DNA of 64,000 nt from Neocallimastix lanati (nom. inval.) (GCA_016946835.1 JACVTC010000024.1:517501-581500); one strand, 5' to 3'; shown: positions 25,753 through 38,929, numbered from the stretch's first letter. A program made the numbers and translations. Notes: a model not told the origin generated them from the letters alone.

Positions 25753-26511
25753 ATGGATGCTACGCTGGATATAATAGTATTTCTTTTTTGCATTATAGAT
25801 ATTGGTCTAGGAACCTATGGATTAGTTAATGCCTTATTATTAACATCTTCAAAAAAGTTAAACCCGACTTATAAGCATTATTTTTCAGAATATAATTTAT
25901 CGTTATTAAAAATTAATATAATGCTAATAATAATGTGTTTAGTTGTGGCCTTCATAAATTTACTCATTCTAGTGGTTAAAAACAAAAGTATTTTGAAAAA
26001 ATATTTAAGATTATACAAAGTTAAAAAGTTCAATAATTCAATTTTTATGTTCAGAATCGAAAAGTCTGCTGTTGAAAAAATGATTATTAGGCATGAAGAA
26101 GAAAAAGTCAGAAAGGAAAAAAATGCAAATTCAATTTGGATTATCTTTTTTTGGATCATTTTAATATATTTAAGAGTAAATATTATTTTCATTTAATATT
26201 ATAAGATATTTTTTATAATAAAAATATTAAATTAATAAATATATATCTATTTAATATGTATAATATATTAGATATTAATGCTTGGTATAATGTTATTCTT
26301 TTCATGCATAAATAATAAAAATGCCAATGATATGAGTAAAATTGCAATATTTGAACATTTATCCTCTAAAAATTATATTAAAGTTACTACAATTAATTCC
26401 AAAATTAAAAATATAGTTTTTATTAATATTATTTGGCTCATTATAAAATTTGTTGAAAATAATCTTTCATGGTATGCGTTAGGTGCATGTAGAAGAGACC
26501 AACAAGAATGA
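25753..26511 (+). CDS. Small tetraspan membrane protein, two exons
   Basis: I do not recognise the family. Exon 1 is 25753-26175 and exon 2 is 26272-26511, joined in phase 0 by a 96-bp GT-AG intron; the product is 220 aa. Without splicing the first exon stops at 26196. Four hydrophobic segments are visible: about residues 7-28, 53-77, 127-153 (formed across the splice junction) and 188-203. A basic/charged loop lies between TM2 and TM3 (residues 78-125), and the C-terminal tail is hydrophilic, ending CRRDQQE. The topology resembles many fungal four-TM plasma-membrane proteins (SUR7- or tetraspanin-like) but no signature motif is present. The second exon is an inference from splice signals and the completed TM3. 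Confidence 0.55.
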
Positions 26512-26562
26512 TTATTATTTTAGAAAATAATGTTAAATAGCTATATATTGTTTTATTATTAA

Positions 26563-26631
<69 letters not shown>

Positions 26632-26959
26632 GTAATTCTTAAACAATTTTGACTTAATATTTGATAGATATCTAATACTATTTAATACTAAAAAATAAAT
26701 TATTAGTAGTTTTAATTTATTAAATAATATTTAATATATCAAAAATTTTTGATCGAATACCAATATAAATAATAGTAAATAATATCTGTAATTTTTTTTT
26801 TTCTTTTTTATTTCATTTTAATATAATATTACTAGAAATATGTAATAAAAATTAATCAGTTTAATTATGTTATTTTTAGAGTTATAATTATTTTTTTTAT
26901 TCTATTATTATTATTATTAGTTATGAATAAAAACTAAAATAAAATATATAAGGCAATTT

Positions 26960-26992
<33 letters not shown>

Positions 26993-27221
26993 TGGTTAAT
27001 TTTTTTTTATTAAGATATTTAATTTCTTTTTAGATAAATATGAAAAATTTAAAATTAACAATAAAAATTATTATCATAAATCATTTTCTATTAAAGTTTA
27101 TTGTAATTTCATAATTAATGCTAATTAATTAATTAATTATTTTTGAGTAATATAAATTTGTAATTTCTATTAATATATAATGTATTATTTTTTTATCGTT
27201 TTTGTTTTTTTTATTTGTATG

Positions 27222-27258
<37 letters not shown>

Positions 27259-28534
27259 TGGAAGTTATTGAACAACTATTATTATTTTAAATTATTTTCT
27301 TCTATAAAATTGAAATATATATAAACCATAATAAATAATAAAAAGGAAAAACTAGTTATACAGGAAAATAATTTAATCCTTAAAAATTATATAAATATTG
27401 ATGAAATATTAAACAAAATAAAAAAAAATAAAGCTATTAAAATATTACTTTATTTATTATTATTTGTTTTATTTATTTGGATTTTAAATGTATAATTATT
27501 AGTTATAAAAATGTATAATAAAAAAATATTTAAAATATAAATTTATTGAAAAAAAAAAAAATATTACCATTTATTTTTTATTATTAAAATTACATTCACA
27601 TATATTAGAATAGAAATTTTTCTACATATAAATTAATTAAGTATTAAATATTAAATAATATGGATAATTCACTTTAAAAAAAATTATTATTTAATTATAT
27701 TTATATTAATTAATCATTTATATTTTGTAAATTTATTAAAAATAATTTAAAATTAATATTTTAAAAATATTACCAATACATATATAATATTACATATAGA
27801 AAAAATTGTATTTTAAAAAATTTTTATTTTTATTATTATAGTTTTAATTATAAAATAAATAATTATTTTATAAAAGTAATATAAAGAATAATATTAAAGA
27901 TTTCTTAAATAAAAGAAAAATTAAGGTATATAAAATAACTATTGGAAAACTATATATAAAAATACTAAATTTTTTATTGTAAAGTAAAATTGAATAAAAG
28001 AAGACATATTATAATTTAATAAAGTAATAATTAAATATAATATTATTAAATGGAATGATAAAATTTAAAAGAAAAAATATATAATATTATAATATGATTA
28101 TAAAATTTATAAAATATTTTATAAATAATATATATAGATAATTTAAAATTATTTAATATTTGCTGTTAATTTTTTATTTTGTAAATAAAAATTTGAACTA
28201 TAATCAGTTTTATTAAATTTCATAATAATCAATTTTATTCAATTATAAATCAGAAATGATTTTTATTAATAAAATGTTTATATAAAATAAATCAATTAAA
28301 TTATTTGATCTTCACATATATATGAAATTCCTTAAATAAAATTATAGAGCGTTATGAAAAAAGAAACAAATTATATAATTATTAAAATTTCAAATAAAGA
28401 TAACATAATTAAAAATTTTAACTCTAATATAAGAATTATTAATAAACTATATTAAATTATATTATTGTTATATTGTTAAATAAATAATAATACTAAGTTT
28501 CTTTTAATTTTATTTTCTTTCATTAGAATAAAAA
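26512..28534. other. Intergenic spacer with TA microsatellite and poly-T/A tracts
   Basis: Holds (TA)n at about 26568-26613, T and A tracts (26614-26631, 26963-26991, 27229-27256), and one weak tail-anchor-like ORF (27325-27495, listed separately). Nothing else was recognised. Confidence 0.6.
27325..27495 (+). pseudogene. Possible 3' exon or relic of a tail-anchored membrane protein
   Basis: An open frame without an ATG ends at TAA 27493-27495. It encodes a charged helical stretch (ENNLILKNYINIDEILNKIK) followed by a single hydrophobic segment (KILLYLLLFVLFIWILN) right at the C-terminus, the layout of SNARE-like or other tail-anchored proteins. No upstream exon was found. It could be chance in AT-rich DNA. 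Confidence 0.25.
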
Positions 28535-30433
28535 ATGGCAAGAAGATACGATTCAAGAACTACAATTTTTTCACCAGCTGGTAAATTCATATTAAATTAT
28601 AAGAATAATTTGTTAAAATTTTCAATTACATATTAATATATATGTAATTTATAATTAATAATAATTAAAAATAATTCAATAATACTTATAATATAAATTA
28701 AAATTCGAATATAAAATCCATTAATTGTAAAAAAATAAATAATAATATAAAGGTCGTTTACACCAAGTTGAATATGCAATGGAAGCCATTTCACATGCTG
28801 GTACTGCTTTAGGTATTCTTACAAATGAAGGAATTGTTCTTGCTGCTGAAAAGAAAGTTACCTCAAAATTATTAGAAACCATGTGTTCTAATGAAAAAAT
28901 TTATCCATTAAATGAGTAAGAATTATAAATAATAAATCCTATTATTAATAGATAAAAATTTTAATATTAATTCTAAGAGTATTTTATTAATTATTAGAAT
29001 TTGAAAGAAATATTAATAAATTAGTTAATTTTATTATTTATTATTAATAAATAAAGAATTTAAAGAGAATAATCTTTAAAATATAATATTGTTTAATCTT
29101 TTATTTTGATAGTACTTGTTATGTAAAAATATATATATATATATTTATGTATTTAAAGTATATAATTTTATTAATAGATTTGAAATTTGAAATTTTAAAA
29201 AATTGAAATGATCAATGTTTAAATTTTAGTTACACTGAAAAATATATAAAGAGATCATAAATTATTATGAACTTTATAATATTTATATATATCCAATAAA
29301 TTTTGTCACTTAAAATCAAATTATAATAATTATTTATAATATAAAAAAACTTATATAATATTTAATTTTATTATGTATAATAATAATAAAAATTGTATTA
29401 ATAAAGAAACATTGCTTGTGCTGTTGCTGGTATTACTTCAGATGCTAATATTTTAGTTGATTATGCCAGAAGAGTCGCATTATCTTACCGAAAAACATAT
29501 TTGGAGAATATTCCTGTGGAAGCGTTTGTGCAAAGAATTTGTGATGTCAAACAGGATTATACACAACATGGAGGTATATAATATTATATTTAATAATAAT
29601 GAAAATAAAGAAAAAATAAAATAAAATAAAAAATAAAAAATAACTAGTAATAATAATAGAATAATATATATATATATTATTATTATTATTATTATATAAT
29701 TTTCTTATTATTATAAAATTTTAAATATATGTGATAATAAAAATAATTATAATAATTATTATTTTTTTTTTTTTTTTTTTTTTTTTTTTGAAATGAAATA
29801 AAAGGTCTTCGTCCATTTGGTGTTTCATTTATTTATGCTGGTTATGATGATAAGTTCGGTTTCCAACTTTACCACTCTGATCCTTCTGGAAATTATTCTG
29901 GTTGGAAAGCTAATTGTATTGGTGCTAATAGTCCAAATGCTCATAGTATTTTAAAACAAGAATACAAAGAAGATATGACATTAAAGGAAGCAAAGTCTTT
30001 AGCTGTTAAAGTTTTAAGTAAAACTATGGATAGTACTACTTTGGGAGGAGAAAAATGTAAATTTATATATATATATATATTTTTTTTTTGTTTTTTTTTG
30101 AATATTCTAAATTTTTAAACTAATATATTTTTATCTATAATTATGTCAATTTTATTTCAATTATTATTAATATTATTATTCTATAATAATAATAATAATA
30201 AAGTGGAATTCGCTACTCTTACTAAAAAGGGTGATCAAATAAAACTTAACACTTATTCTTCAAAGGAAATTGATGCTTTGTAAGTATTAATATTTTAAAT
30301 TTGTTGAAAAATTATATGAAAAAAAAAAAAAAAAAAAAAAGCAATACATTAAATGCTATTTTTTTTATTTATATAATAATATGAAAGATTGGAAGAAGAA
30401 AAGGATGTATTAAATACTGAAGAAGATGCTTAA
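28535..30433 (+). CDS. PRE9: 20S proteasome subunit alpha 4 (PSMA4/Pre9 type), six exons
   Basis: Exons: 28535-28580, 28753-28915, 29407-29573, 29805-30056, 30204-30279, 30388-30433. All introns are GT-AG, phases close, and the product is 249 aa. The N-terminus has the alpha-subunit signature [20 protein letters not shown] (gate-forming tail and H0 helix). Subtype markers are [44 protein letters not shown] and [10 protein letters not shown], closest to human PSMA4 and yeast Pre9 as I know them. As an outer-ring alpha subunit it carries no catalytic threonine. The tail after LEEEKD is short and acidic. A poly-T tract sits in intron 3 (29762-29789). Confidence 0.95.
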
Positions 30434-31019
30434 AGAGATTAATCATTTTGAAAATTAGAAAATATTTAAAATGATAATTTAATAAATAATTTATTAAAAA
30501 AAAATTATATTTTTTTAAGCGATATAAATATTAATAACAAAAAAAAAAATTTTTTTTTTTATAATCATCACCTATAAGCAAATAAATTTTTTAAAAAATA
30601 ACAATTATAATAATCAAAATAAAATAAAATAAATATTAATATCATACCAAATAAAAAAAATATATATATAAAATAATAACAAAATAAAATAAAAAAATAA
30701 AATAAAATAATAAATAAATAAAAAATAACAATAAATAAATATAAAACGCAAATTGATTGAAACATAATATAAGAACATATTGTTATAAATTATTATAATT
30801 ATTATTATTTTTTTTTCTTTTTATTGTTAATTTATTTTATTAAACTTTATTAATAATAAAAAAATGTTAGGTTTTAAAATTTATATATAAAATAAAATAA
30901 AATAAAATAAAATAAAAAAAAAAAAAAAAAAATAGCCGTAATTTTATTTTTATTTCTTATTCTATAAGAAAATAAATTAAATGAAAACTGAAATCTAAAT
31001 ATTTAGATATTTTTTGAAT

Positions 31020-31063
<44 letters not shown>

Positions 31064-31503
31064 CTTTTAATCAAATTATGAATTAATTAGTGAATTTTTT
31101 TATATTCAAAAACAAATTAAAATGATGAATTGTAGGAATATATATATATTTTATATTTTACGTTTTAACAAAAAAAAAAAATAATAATAAAATAAAACAT
31201 TATAAATGATTATTATTAAATAATAATATTTTTTATTTAGTAGATTATCACTATTAATAATTTTATTAATTTTAATATATAAAAAATATTTCTAAATTAA
31301 TTAATATAGGGTTATGATTTTAAATTAATTAAATTTTAATAATTTCATTATTATTATTATTATTATTTTTTTAGAATAATTTCAAATTATATAAAAAATC
31401 GGTTAAATTTTTATTTTATTTTATTTTATTTTTTTATTTTTTTTATTTTTTCTCTTCCTTTTTTTTTTTTTTTTTTTTTGTTTTATTTTTAATATAATAT
31501 AAT
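30434..31503. other. Intergenic spacer, no gene seen
   Basis: A and T tracts, (AAAAT)n near 30892-30915, (TTTA)n at 31022-31065, and a T run directly before the next ATG (31461-31479). The long phenylalanine/tyrosine-rich frame on the minus strand near 30600 is compositional. Confidence 0.6.
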
Positions 31504-32046
31504 ATGGAAGTATCAATAAATTCAGCAAGTACATCAACTACACAAAATAATACAAATAATTCAAATAGGTCAGGAGCACCTCCAATTTTATTAAACGCAA
31601 CACTTGAAGATGAAAAGTTATATTTTTCAGAAGAAATTGTTCGTTTAGAACATTCTATTAAACTTTTAACTGATTCTAATGCCTTTCTTAAAGAACAAGA
31701 TAATTCTGATCCAGATTTTGTACTTGCAATCTCTGAAAATGAACAAGTAATTAATAAATATAAAAGGATTGTTAAGAATTTAAAAGAAAAACTTAATGCT
31801 ATATCTGCAAAATCGTGCTTGAGTAATCAAATTAATATAAATAAAGATGATTCAGTTTCTGAATCTGAACTTAATAACAGTTTACAATCTTTAAAATTAA
31901 ATACACAAGAAATTTCAATTTCAGAATCTATTCCACAAATTAGGAATAGTCCTTCTGAAGAAAATGATATTTCTAATAAAACAGAAAAAGATACTGTGAA
32001 GAGTGAAACAAATATGTCTAATGAAGAAGAAGGTGTATTTTTATAA
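31504..32046 (+). CDS. Tma17-like protein (candidate proteasome regulatory-particle assembly chaperone)
   Basis: Single-exon 180-aa protein. The core, about residues 35-97, is a helical pair reading SEEIVRLEHSIKLLTDSNAF, DPDFVLAISENEQVINKYK and RIVKNLKEKL. That pattern (a paired coiled coil with an SN.FL turn and a D..L..AI.EN..VI..Y motif) resembles yeast Tma17/Adc17, which helps assemble the Rpt6-Rpt3 ATPase pair of the 19S particle. The N-terminus is Ser/Thr/Asn-rich and the C-terminal 80 residues are acidic and Ser-rich, likely disordered. It lies 1.1 kb downstream of a proteasome alpha gene in the same orientation, which may be coincidental. The family call is from memory of the pattern; any short coiled-coil protein is an alternative. 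Confidence 0.5.
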   Translation: MEVSINSASTSTTQNNTNNSNRSGAPPILLNATLEDEKLYFSEEIVRLEHSIKLLTDSNAFLKEQDNSDPDFVLAISENEQVINKYKRIVKNLKEKLNAISAKSCLSNQININKDDSVSESELNNSLQSLKLNTQEISISESIPQIRNSPSEENDISNKTEKDTVKSETNMSNEEEGVFL

Positions 32047-32295
32047 TTAAAAAATTTTAAATTATTTAAGTAATATAATAAAATTTAAATAATATGAATG
32101 AACAAAACATAAAAAAAGCTATATATATAATTCTTAATTATATTTTAAATGTTATCTACATGTAAATAATTAATAAAAAATATATATAAAGTTTTTATTA
32201 GTTTTATTTATTTATTTTATTGTTATATTTTAAAAAATAAAAAAAAAAAAAAAAAAAAAAAAAAAATAATAATAATAATAATAATAATAAAAACG

Positions 32296-33481
32296 AAGAT
32301 TTTATGTATACCTTTTCCCTCAGTTTGGTTCCAATAAAATTCATACTATAAGTATTTAATCTTTAATTAATAATTGTATGCTATGGTGTCATGACTCATC
32401 TCATAAAATCAAAAATGAAATCAATAAAAAAAAAAGAATGTTCTATCATGTAAAGGTTACCTTGAAAGAAATACTACCATTAGTAGTTATATCTCGAAAC
32501 TTTCATATTTTTTCTATTGCTGGTTTCTGTACAGCAGTGCAAAGTAAGAGCTTCTGTAAATTAATTAATTATAATAACATCTTATTAAAAATATTTGTAC
32601 TATTCATAAATATTCTTGGGCTAAAGAATCATGTACTGATATTACTACAAAACAAAGTATTAAAGGAACTAATTATGATAAATCAAAAATTTGTTCACTC
32701 AAGAACTTTGTTCAATCTTAGCTGTAAAATACCACTAAGCCTAGCCTAGGATTTAATTGGATATTTCATTTAAAATGTAAATATAAGAATAATACCATTA
32801 TTGCCTTCAGAGGTGGTAGAGTTACAGAAAGTTGTCCCAAATGCTGTGGTAAAGACGATCAATCATTTAGCCATTGGATATTTGAATGCTCCACATTTTC
32901 AAATGTTAGATTGAAATTATTAGATTTCATCAATGACCTTTTTATTTTATTTGGAAGTAAAATAAAGAAATTTATTTTTATTTTTCTTCCTACTCATCTA
33001 TTTTAGATTGTGAAAAGCAAATTAATGAATATATTTTTATGTTTCTTTTTGGTGGAACTCAAGCTTTAGATAAACTTCATTTCATTACTGGGGAAACGAA
33101 GACGTTTTGAAGAACTTCTTTTAAAGAATTCTGGGTCTAATATTCCATAAATAATTAGCCTCGTGGATTACCTCACCAGCACTATACTTCGTTAGTAGCT
33201 CTTATAAGTTACTCTTTGATTGATATAGTAAAAAAAAAAAAAAAAAAAAAAAAACTCAAGAGAGTCAACGTCAAACTGATATGGTTAAAAAGAACCTTAA
33301 TTAATAGTCCTCCTAGTACATCTTGTACAAATAGTAATAAACATTCTTTACACAATGAATCTACGGAAATTGAATTTTTTAATAATATTTCTCTTGGTTT
33401 GAGGGAGAGTTTAGTGGTCTCCACACTATCTACTTTACAGATGTTAATTTCTTTATTTTATTTTATTAAATATTTTTGGTA
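32296..33481 (+). mobile_element. LINE fragment (copy 3), plus strand, degenerate
   Basis: Reading the plus strand gives the same C-terminal module as LINE copy 2: AVQSKSFCKL (32535), GGRVTESCPKCCGKDDQSF and HWIFEC (32815-32890, the zf-RVT knuckle), FLFGGTQALDKLHF (33045-33080), and a terminal block ESLVVSTLSTLQM near 33405. Stops and frameshifts break it. A run of about 23 A at 33231-33253 lies inside the coding region, because homology continues beyond it, so it is not the poly-A tail. The 5' two thirds of the element are missing. Confidence 0.75.
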
Positions 33482-33899
33482 GAAATTGATTTTTTATTTC
33501 TTCCATAATACCATAATAACTTTTTAAATTTTCTCTTCATTTTCATTATATTACATTAATTTAATTTTTTTTATTAAATTATAATTTTAATATTTTTTTA
33601 CTTGATACATTTTTAATATCTTTTTTTTTTTTTTTTTTTTTTTTTTTATCTAATATATTTATAATAATTTTTTTTTACACTTAAATGTATATACAATATA
33701 TTAATATATATATATTTTAATAATTAATAAATAAAGCAATGAAAGTGAATTAAAAGAACAGATAGGCAATAAAAATATAGAAAATAAATATAAATTTATG
33801 AAACTTTATCAAAAAATATATTTGATAAAGATATAAAAGAATCAAATTTTTAATATTGATGATACTGAAAGAAATTATATGTATGAAATGATTTTATAA
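33482..33899. other. Spacer, no gene seen
   Basis: AT-rich, with a T tract at 33621-33646, between LINE copy 3 and the decayed RPB1-like block. Confidence 0.5.
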
Positions 33900-35200
33900 T
33901 ATATATATAAAGATGAAGGAATGGTAAAATGAATTATATAACTAGTCTAAATATATATATATATTCAAATGAAATAATAATTCTTCGATCTTATAAATCT
34001 TATAAATAATAATAATATGTAATCAAATATACTTTATATAAAAATTTTTTTATTAATATTTAAAATAATACACTTTTTTCGTGTATATAATATATTTTAC
34101 ATCATATCTTTATTTAATATATAATCATATATAATATCCAATGGATCATCTATATATAATATTTAATTAAAGATTAGACATAAAAAAAGAATGTTCTAAA
34201 AATGTATCATCAATGACTAGTGTATTTGTATTAAATTGGTAATAACATATTCTTTCATTAGTTTAGTTATGAACTATTTCTTGTTTCATCTTGTTCATCT
34301 ATTACTAAATCTTCCATACTTTTAAAAAGTTTTCTTCATAAATAAAATATGGATAGAAATTATTCATTTTATTTATCACTTACCCCACAATCAGCAATAG
34401 AAATAGTAATAATATGAGAAAGATGATACTCATAAATTCATAAATTATGCGATATGTGATGGACGTCTTAACATAAATTTTAAATAAAATTTACTACCAT
34501 AGTTTTAAAATAGCATTAAGCCAAAATAGTTTGATTTTCACCGCTGATAATTCCTAGTAATATTCCTTTATCTACTAACAATTCACTCCATTATCATATA
34601 AAGTTAAGTGTTCTAGGAAGTAACAAAGATAATAGGTGAGTATATAGATCTAGGATAGATGGTCTCATATTGATTGTTAAAAACTAGAATTTTTTTTGAT
34701 AAATACCTATATTATTTTCTTTTGAATAGATGGATCATCCGTTAAATCCGATGAACAAATCTCATCGTACATTTTTATTCCTAAAAGAACATCCTTATTC
34801 TGGATTTTTTTTTTTTTTTTTTTTTTTCTGTTTTATTGTTACTATTTCTTTCGATATTTGAATTATTTTTATACTTTTCTTATGAAGTGTAAACAAAGTA
34901 GAAATTATTTCCTTTTACAGTAAATAGATTTTACATCATTTGATTTTTTTATTTTTTTTACATAGAGGGCAGAGCATTATTTCTTTGAATAAAATATTTA
35001 CAAACAAAGGATGTACAATTATACGATGAAGTTGTATTTTTCCGAAATGTCCAGGATATTCAATAATTAATGATTATGGCTGTGACATAGTCATTAGTAA
35101 AGTCTAACTTTGATAGTATTGTTAAATTATTTACTATTTGGAAGTACCGTGCGAATCTCTCACTTATGATCATTTTTTTTGACATTGTTGCTAATATTCA
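33900..35200 (-). pseudogene. Decayed RNA polymerase largest-subunit (RPB1/beta-prime)-like gene
   Basis: Broken minus-strand frames carry RPB1 landmarks in the correct order. PGHFGKIQL (about 35052-35028) matches the N-terminal zinc-clamp PGHFGHIEL block and is followed by CPLC. DVLLGIKMYD (about 34790) matches the QD.LLG..L region before the active site. LLSLLLPRTL (about 34620) matches the GKQ..SLLLP block. LLVDKGILLGIISG (34582-34541) matches GELL.GI.DK, and HIITISIADCGVSDK (about 34420-34377) matches the GFSIGI.D block. Stops and frameshifts are frequent. Spacing is much shorter than in intact RPB1, so internal segments including the Mg-binding DFDGD loop seem deleted. Base composition is visibly less AT-rich than the flanks. 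The source could be a host paralogue, a linear plasmid or an endogenised large DNA virus. Confidence 0.6.
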
Positions 35201-36475
35201 AGGTCAAACGTGATTTATTCGTATATTCTTATTTGAATTCATAATTCCAATACATTTACCTATATTTAATGAGGAGAAAATAGATTTGTTAGTTTTAATA
35301 ATGTACTTGATAATTTAAGATGATTTAAATGTGTCGCTCATGATAATTGTTCCCTTGATCGATATTTGTGACATTGAGAGACCAACCAGATTTTAATGAT
35401 TTAAGGAAACCATTTTGTGATTTAGTAATTTCTCACTTAGCTATGTCGGAATTGACACAGTTTCCGATAAAAAGGTCTGTAGGTCAAGAGTACTTGCCTG
35501 ACAACAAACATTTCTTTTAATTTTTATCAGATGTTCTTTCTACGTTCATAAAATTAATAGTGTGCACGTTAGTCTCTCTTGAATTATTAAATCTCTGATT
35601 AGAATCATTCTTTGCAATATCGCATATTAATATTTCACTTACAATAACCCATTGACTCATTTTCCTTCTCTTTCAAATTTATAATTATCTTAAAAACGAG
35701 TATTAACCTGTATTTTTTGGATAACATTCATTTTCATAACCATGGAAGTTTGCACAGCTTCCTATTTTTGGCATTTTTCTATTAATTGTTACATATTTCA
35801 TACCCCCTTCTTTTGCATCATATTCATATAGCGTATGTGATAGCAAAACAATTTGAATTCTCACTTCACCTAGAGTAGGTGGTCATTAACACAATCTTCA
35901 TCATTCTCATTATTTTCAACGGAATAAAAAAAAGTCTTTAACTTGTGTTCTTGTTTTATTTTAGGAGTGAGTGACCACATTTGTATTTTTAAATGTAAGA
36001 TCTAAAAGTTTTTCAATAATATTCATACTTTGTGAAACATTACCCTCTAAACAATACAAAGATGAACATTCATTGGCAGTCTTACAAGTATCACTATATG
36101 AGTTGCCGAAATGTATGTAGGAATTGAGTGTCATGTAAATATTCCATAAGTTGTATAAATATCTTCAAAATGTACTCTAGGTGTATCATCATTAAAAACA
36201 CAATAACTGTTGATGTATTTATCAGATAAACATTAGGAGTTACATTCTAAAAAATAATATTTTCCACCTGTATTATCTTTACTAGCATTTCTATTCTGTT
36301 TAATCTCATCATATTTGAAAATATATACAATATAGTGTCTTATTTTTCCATTAATGTCTGTAGTATTAATAAATCTATAGGCATATTGATGATCTACTGT
36401 CACACAAGTATTACTTTTACTATTAAAACTTCGATAATACTTGTTTTTAATTTTTAACAATAAAACAATAAAAAA
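35201..36475 (-). pseudogene. Unrecognised decayed ORFs adjoining the RPB1-like relic
   Basis: Minus-strand frames continue the less AT-rich block. 36460-36233 encodes 75 aa (VDHQYAYRFINTTDINGKIR is typical), followed after a stop by DKYINSYCVFNDDTPRVHFE. About 35870-35707 encodes about 55 residues without a stop, with EVRIQIVLLSHTLYEYDAKE and PKIGSCANFHGYENECYP. From the ATG at about 35660 a frame reads MSQWVIVSEILICDIAKNDS onward to near 35330 with three stops. I do not recognise these proteins. They look like one or more genes decaying together with the RPB1-like piece. Confidence 0.4.
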
Positions 36476-37133
36476 TTATATAATTTTAATTTAATATTAA
36501 TTATCCATTGTTTCAATGATTATTATGCATATTAAATATGTTAATTATATTTCAATATATATAGCTATATATAAACAAATAATTGATATTTAACAAATAT
36601 ATTGATCAATATATAACAACTTGAAAATACAAATGGAAACTCTCTAATTAATATGAAATCTAATTAGAGTTAGGAAGCAATTTATTTAGTAATTGGTAGT
36701 GTAGAATAAAAATATAAAAATATTTAGATAATACAAATCACATGTATTTTTGCTATTAAAACATAAAAATATATAATTAAACTGGTGATGTAGAATAAAT
36801 TTATTCAGATAGAATAAATCACATGAGCATATACTAATATAACATAAAAATATATGTAAATTTATTTAATTACTACTTATAAATATTTGAATTATTAATT
36901 GTTATTTATATCAATAATAAATATAAATAATAATTTATATAATCCAAATATTTATAACTTTTTTTTTTTTTTTTATTTATATTGCATTATTTAAATAATA
37001 AAATAATTAATATAATGCTATTATTATAAAGTAAAAATGTAAATGAATGTTACATGTTAACACATAATTCTTAATATTATATGTCTAAGTAAAAATAGTA
37101 CAAAAAAAAAAAAAAGAGATAATTATTCATTAT

Positions 37134-37168
<35 letters not shown>

Positions 37169-38929
37169 ATACATTTTAATTTTTAATTTTTATAATAAAA
37201 ACAAATAGCTGTAACTAATTCTTCTTGAAAATATGAAGGTTAAAATATTCTTTCTTCATAAAGAATCCTTAATAATATCTTTATTTTTAATAATCAAATT
37301 TTATTTGAAATTATTTATTTATTATAACAATTTTTAAAAATGAAATAAAGTAACGAATAATAATATATTATCAATAAAAAAGTTGTTACTTTTTTATTAT
37401 CATAATTGAATAATTTTTTAAAATATTACCATTATTTTTAATATTACTATTAATCATAATAACTTATTGCATTTTTATCTTATTCCTATAGAATATATTT
37501 CTTTAAAATAATAAATAAATAAATAAATAAATATTAATCTTTTTTATAAATATAATTTAGAGAAAATGTATATTGATTATCAGTAAATGTATTTTTTTTG
37601 TATTAACAAACCATAAGTATTAAAAAAATAAATAAATAAACAAATAAATAATTTATATAAATATAATATTTTTATTTTGAATATTAATTTATTAGTTCTA
37701 TTAAATTAATATAAGATAATTTCCATTTAATATGATATAAATATAAAAATGTAGAATAGAAAATTAATTATAAAAAAAAAAATAAACTTATTTGGTATAA
37801 ATTTGTTTCTATAGTATCAAATTATAGATTCATAGTTAACAAAAATTAAAAATGAATGAAATATAATATAAAATATATATATAATATATTATATATTAAA
37901 ATATTTGAAATAATATATATATATAAGTAGTATATATATTATATGTAATTCAATAGAAAAAATTTTTTATTTATATTATATTACATAAATTATATATTTT
38001 TTTACACTATAATATATTGAAAAATAATGATAATATATTTTGTAGTAAAATATGAAAATAAAATTAGTGTATCACCTTATTTTTACTTCATTAAAGAGTT
38101 TTGTATTGTATTGTATTGTATTTTATTACACTTTAATGAATATGTTACAGTTATAAAATTAATACAGTATTTAATAAATTAAATGTTGATATTACCTAAG
38201 CCATAAAAAAAATTATTGATGATTGAAAGTGGACTATGAAAAAAAAAAAAAAAGGGATTTAAATCTAATAAAAATTAATAGAATTAGTTGCTGTCACATC
38301 ATTGAAGAAGCTTCGTTCTATATAAAACAAAAAAAAAATAATCATTTTAATAATATATTCATTATTTAAAAATAACTTTATTAAAATATTCTCTAGAATT
38401 AATAATAATTTTTTTTTCGAAAATTTTTATTTATTCTTTCTATTATTTTTTTTTATAATTATCATAAAATAGTGTTTATAATAAAAATAATGGTAATAAT
38501 AATAAAATAATAGTAATAAAATAATAGTAATAAAATAATAGTAATAATAATTGTAATAATTAATAATAATAATAGTCAAATCTCATTGTTGTTTTATCTT
38601 GCAATTTTATTTTATTTTATTTTGATTTTTTAATAATTATTTCTTTAATATAGCTTTTGGCTTTTTTTTTTTTTTTTTTTTTTTTTTGTATAAAATAAAT
38701 ATACTATTTATTATATATTTATTTTAATAATTGATTCAGTAAATATTCAAAATTTTCCATTTAATAATAAATATAAATTTATATAAAATGTCTCCAACGA
38801 ATTGTTACTTAAATAAATAATGTAGATTATTTAATGTAATGTATAATAGTAATCTATAATAAAAAATAAAAATATAAACATGAAAAAAAATCTAGTTAAA
38901 CTATATACATTTATATTTCTTTTATATTA

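Noticed and set aside
33231-33253. A run as the poly-A tail of LINE copy 3
   Set aside because: Homology to the C-terminal end of LINE copy 2 continues beyond it, so the run is internal.
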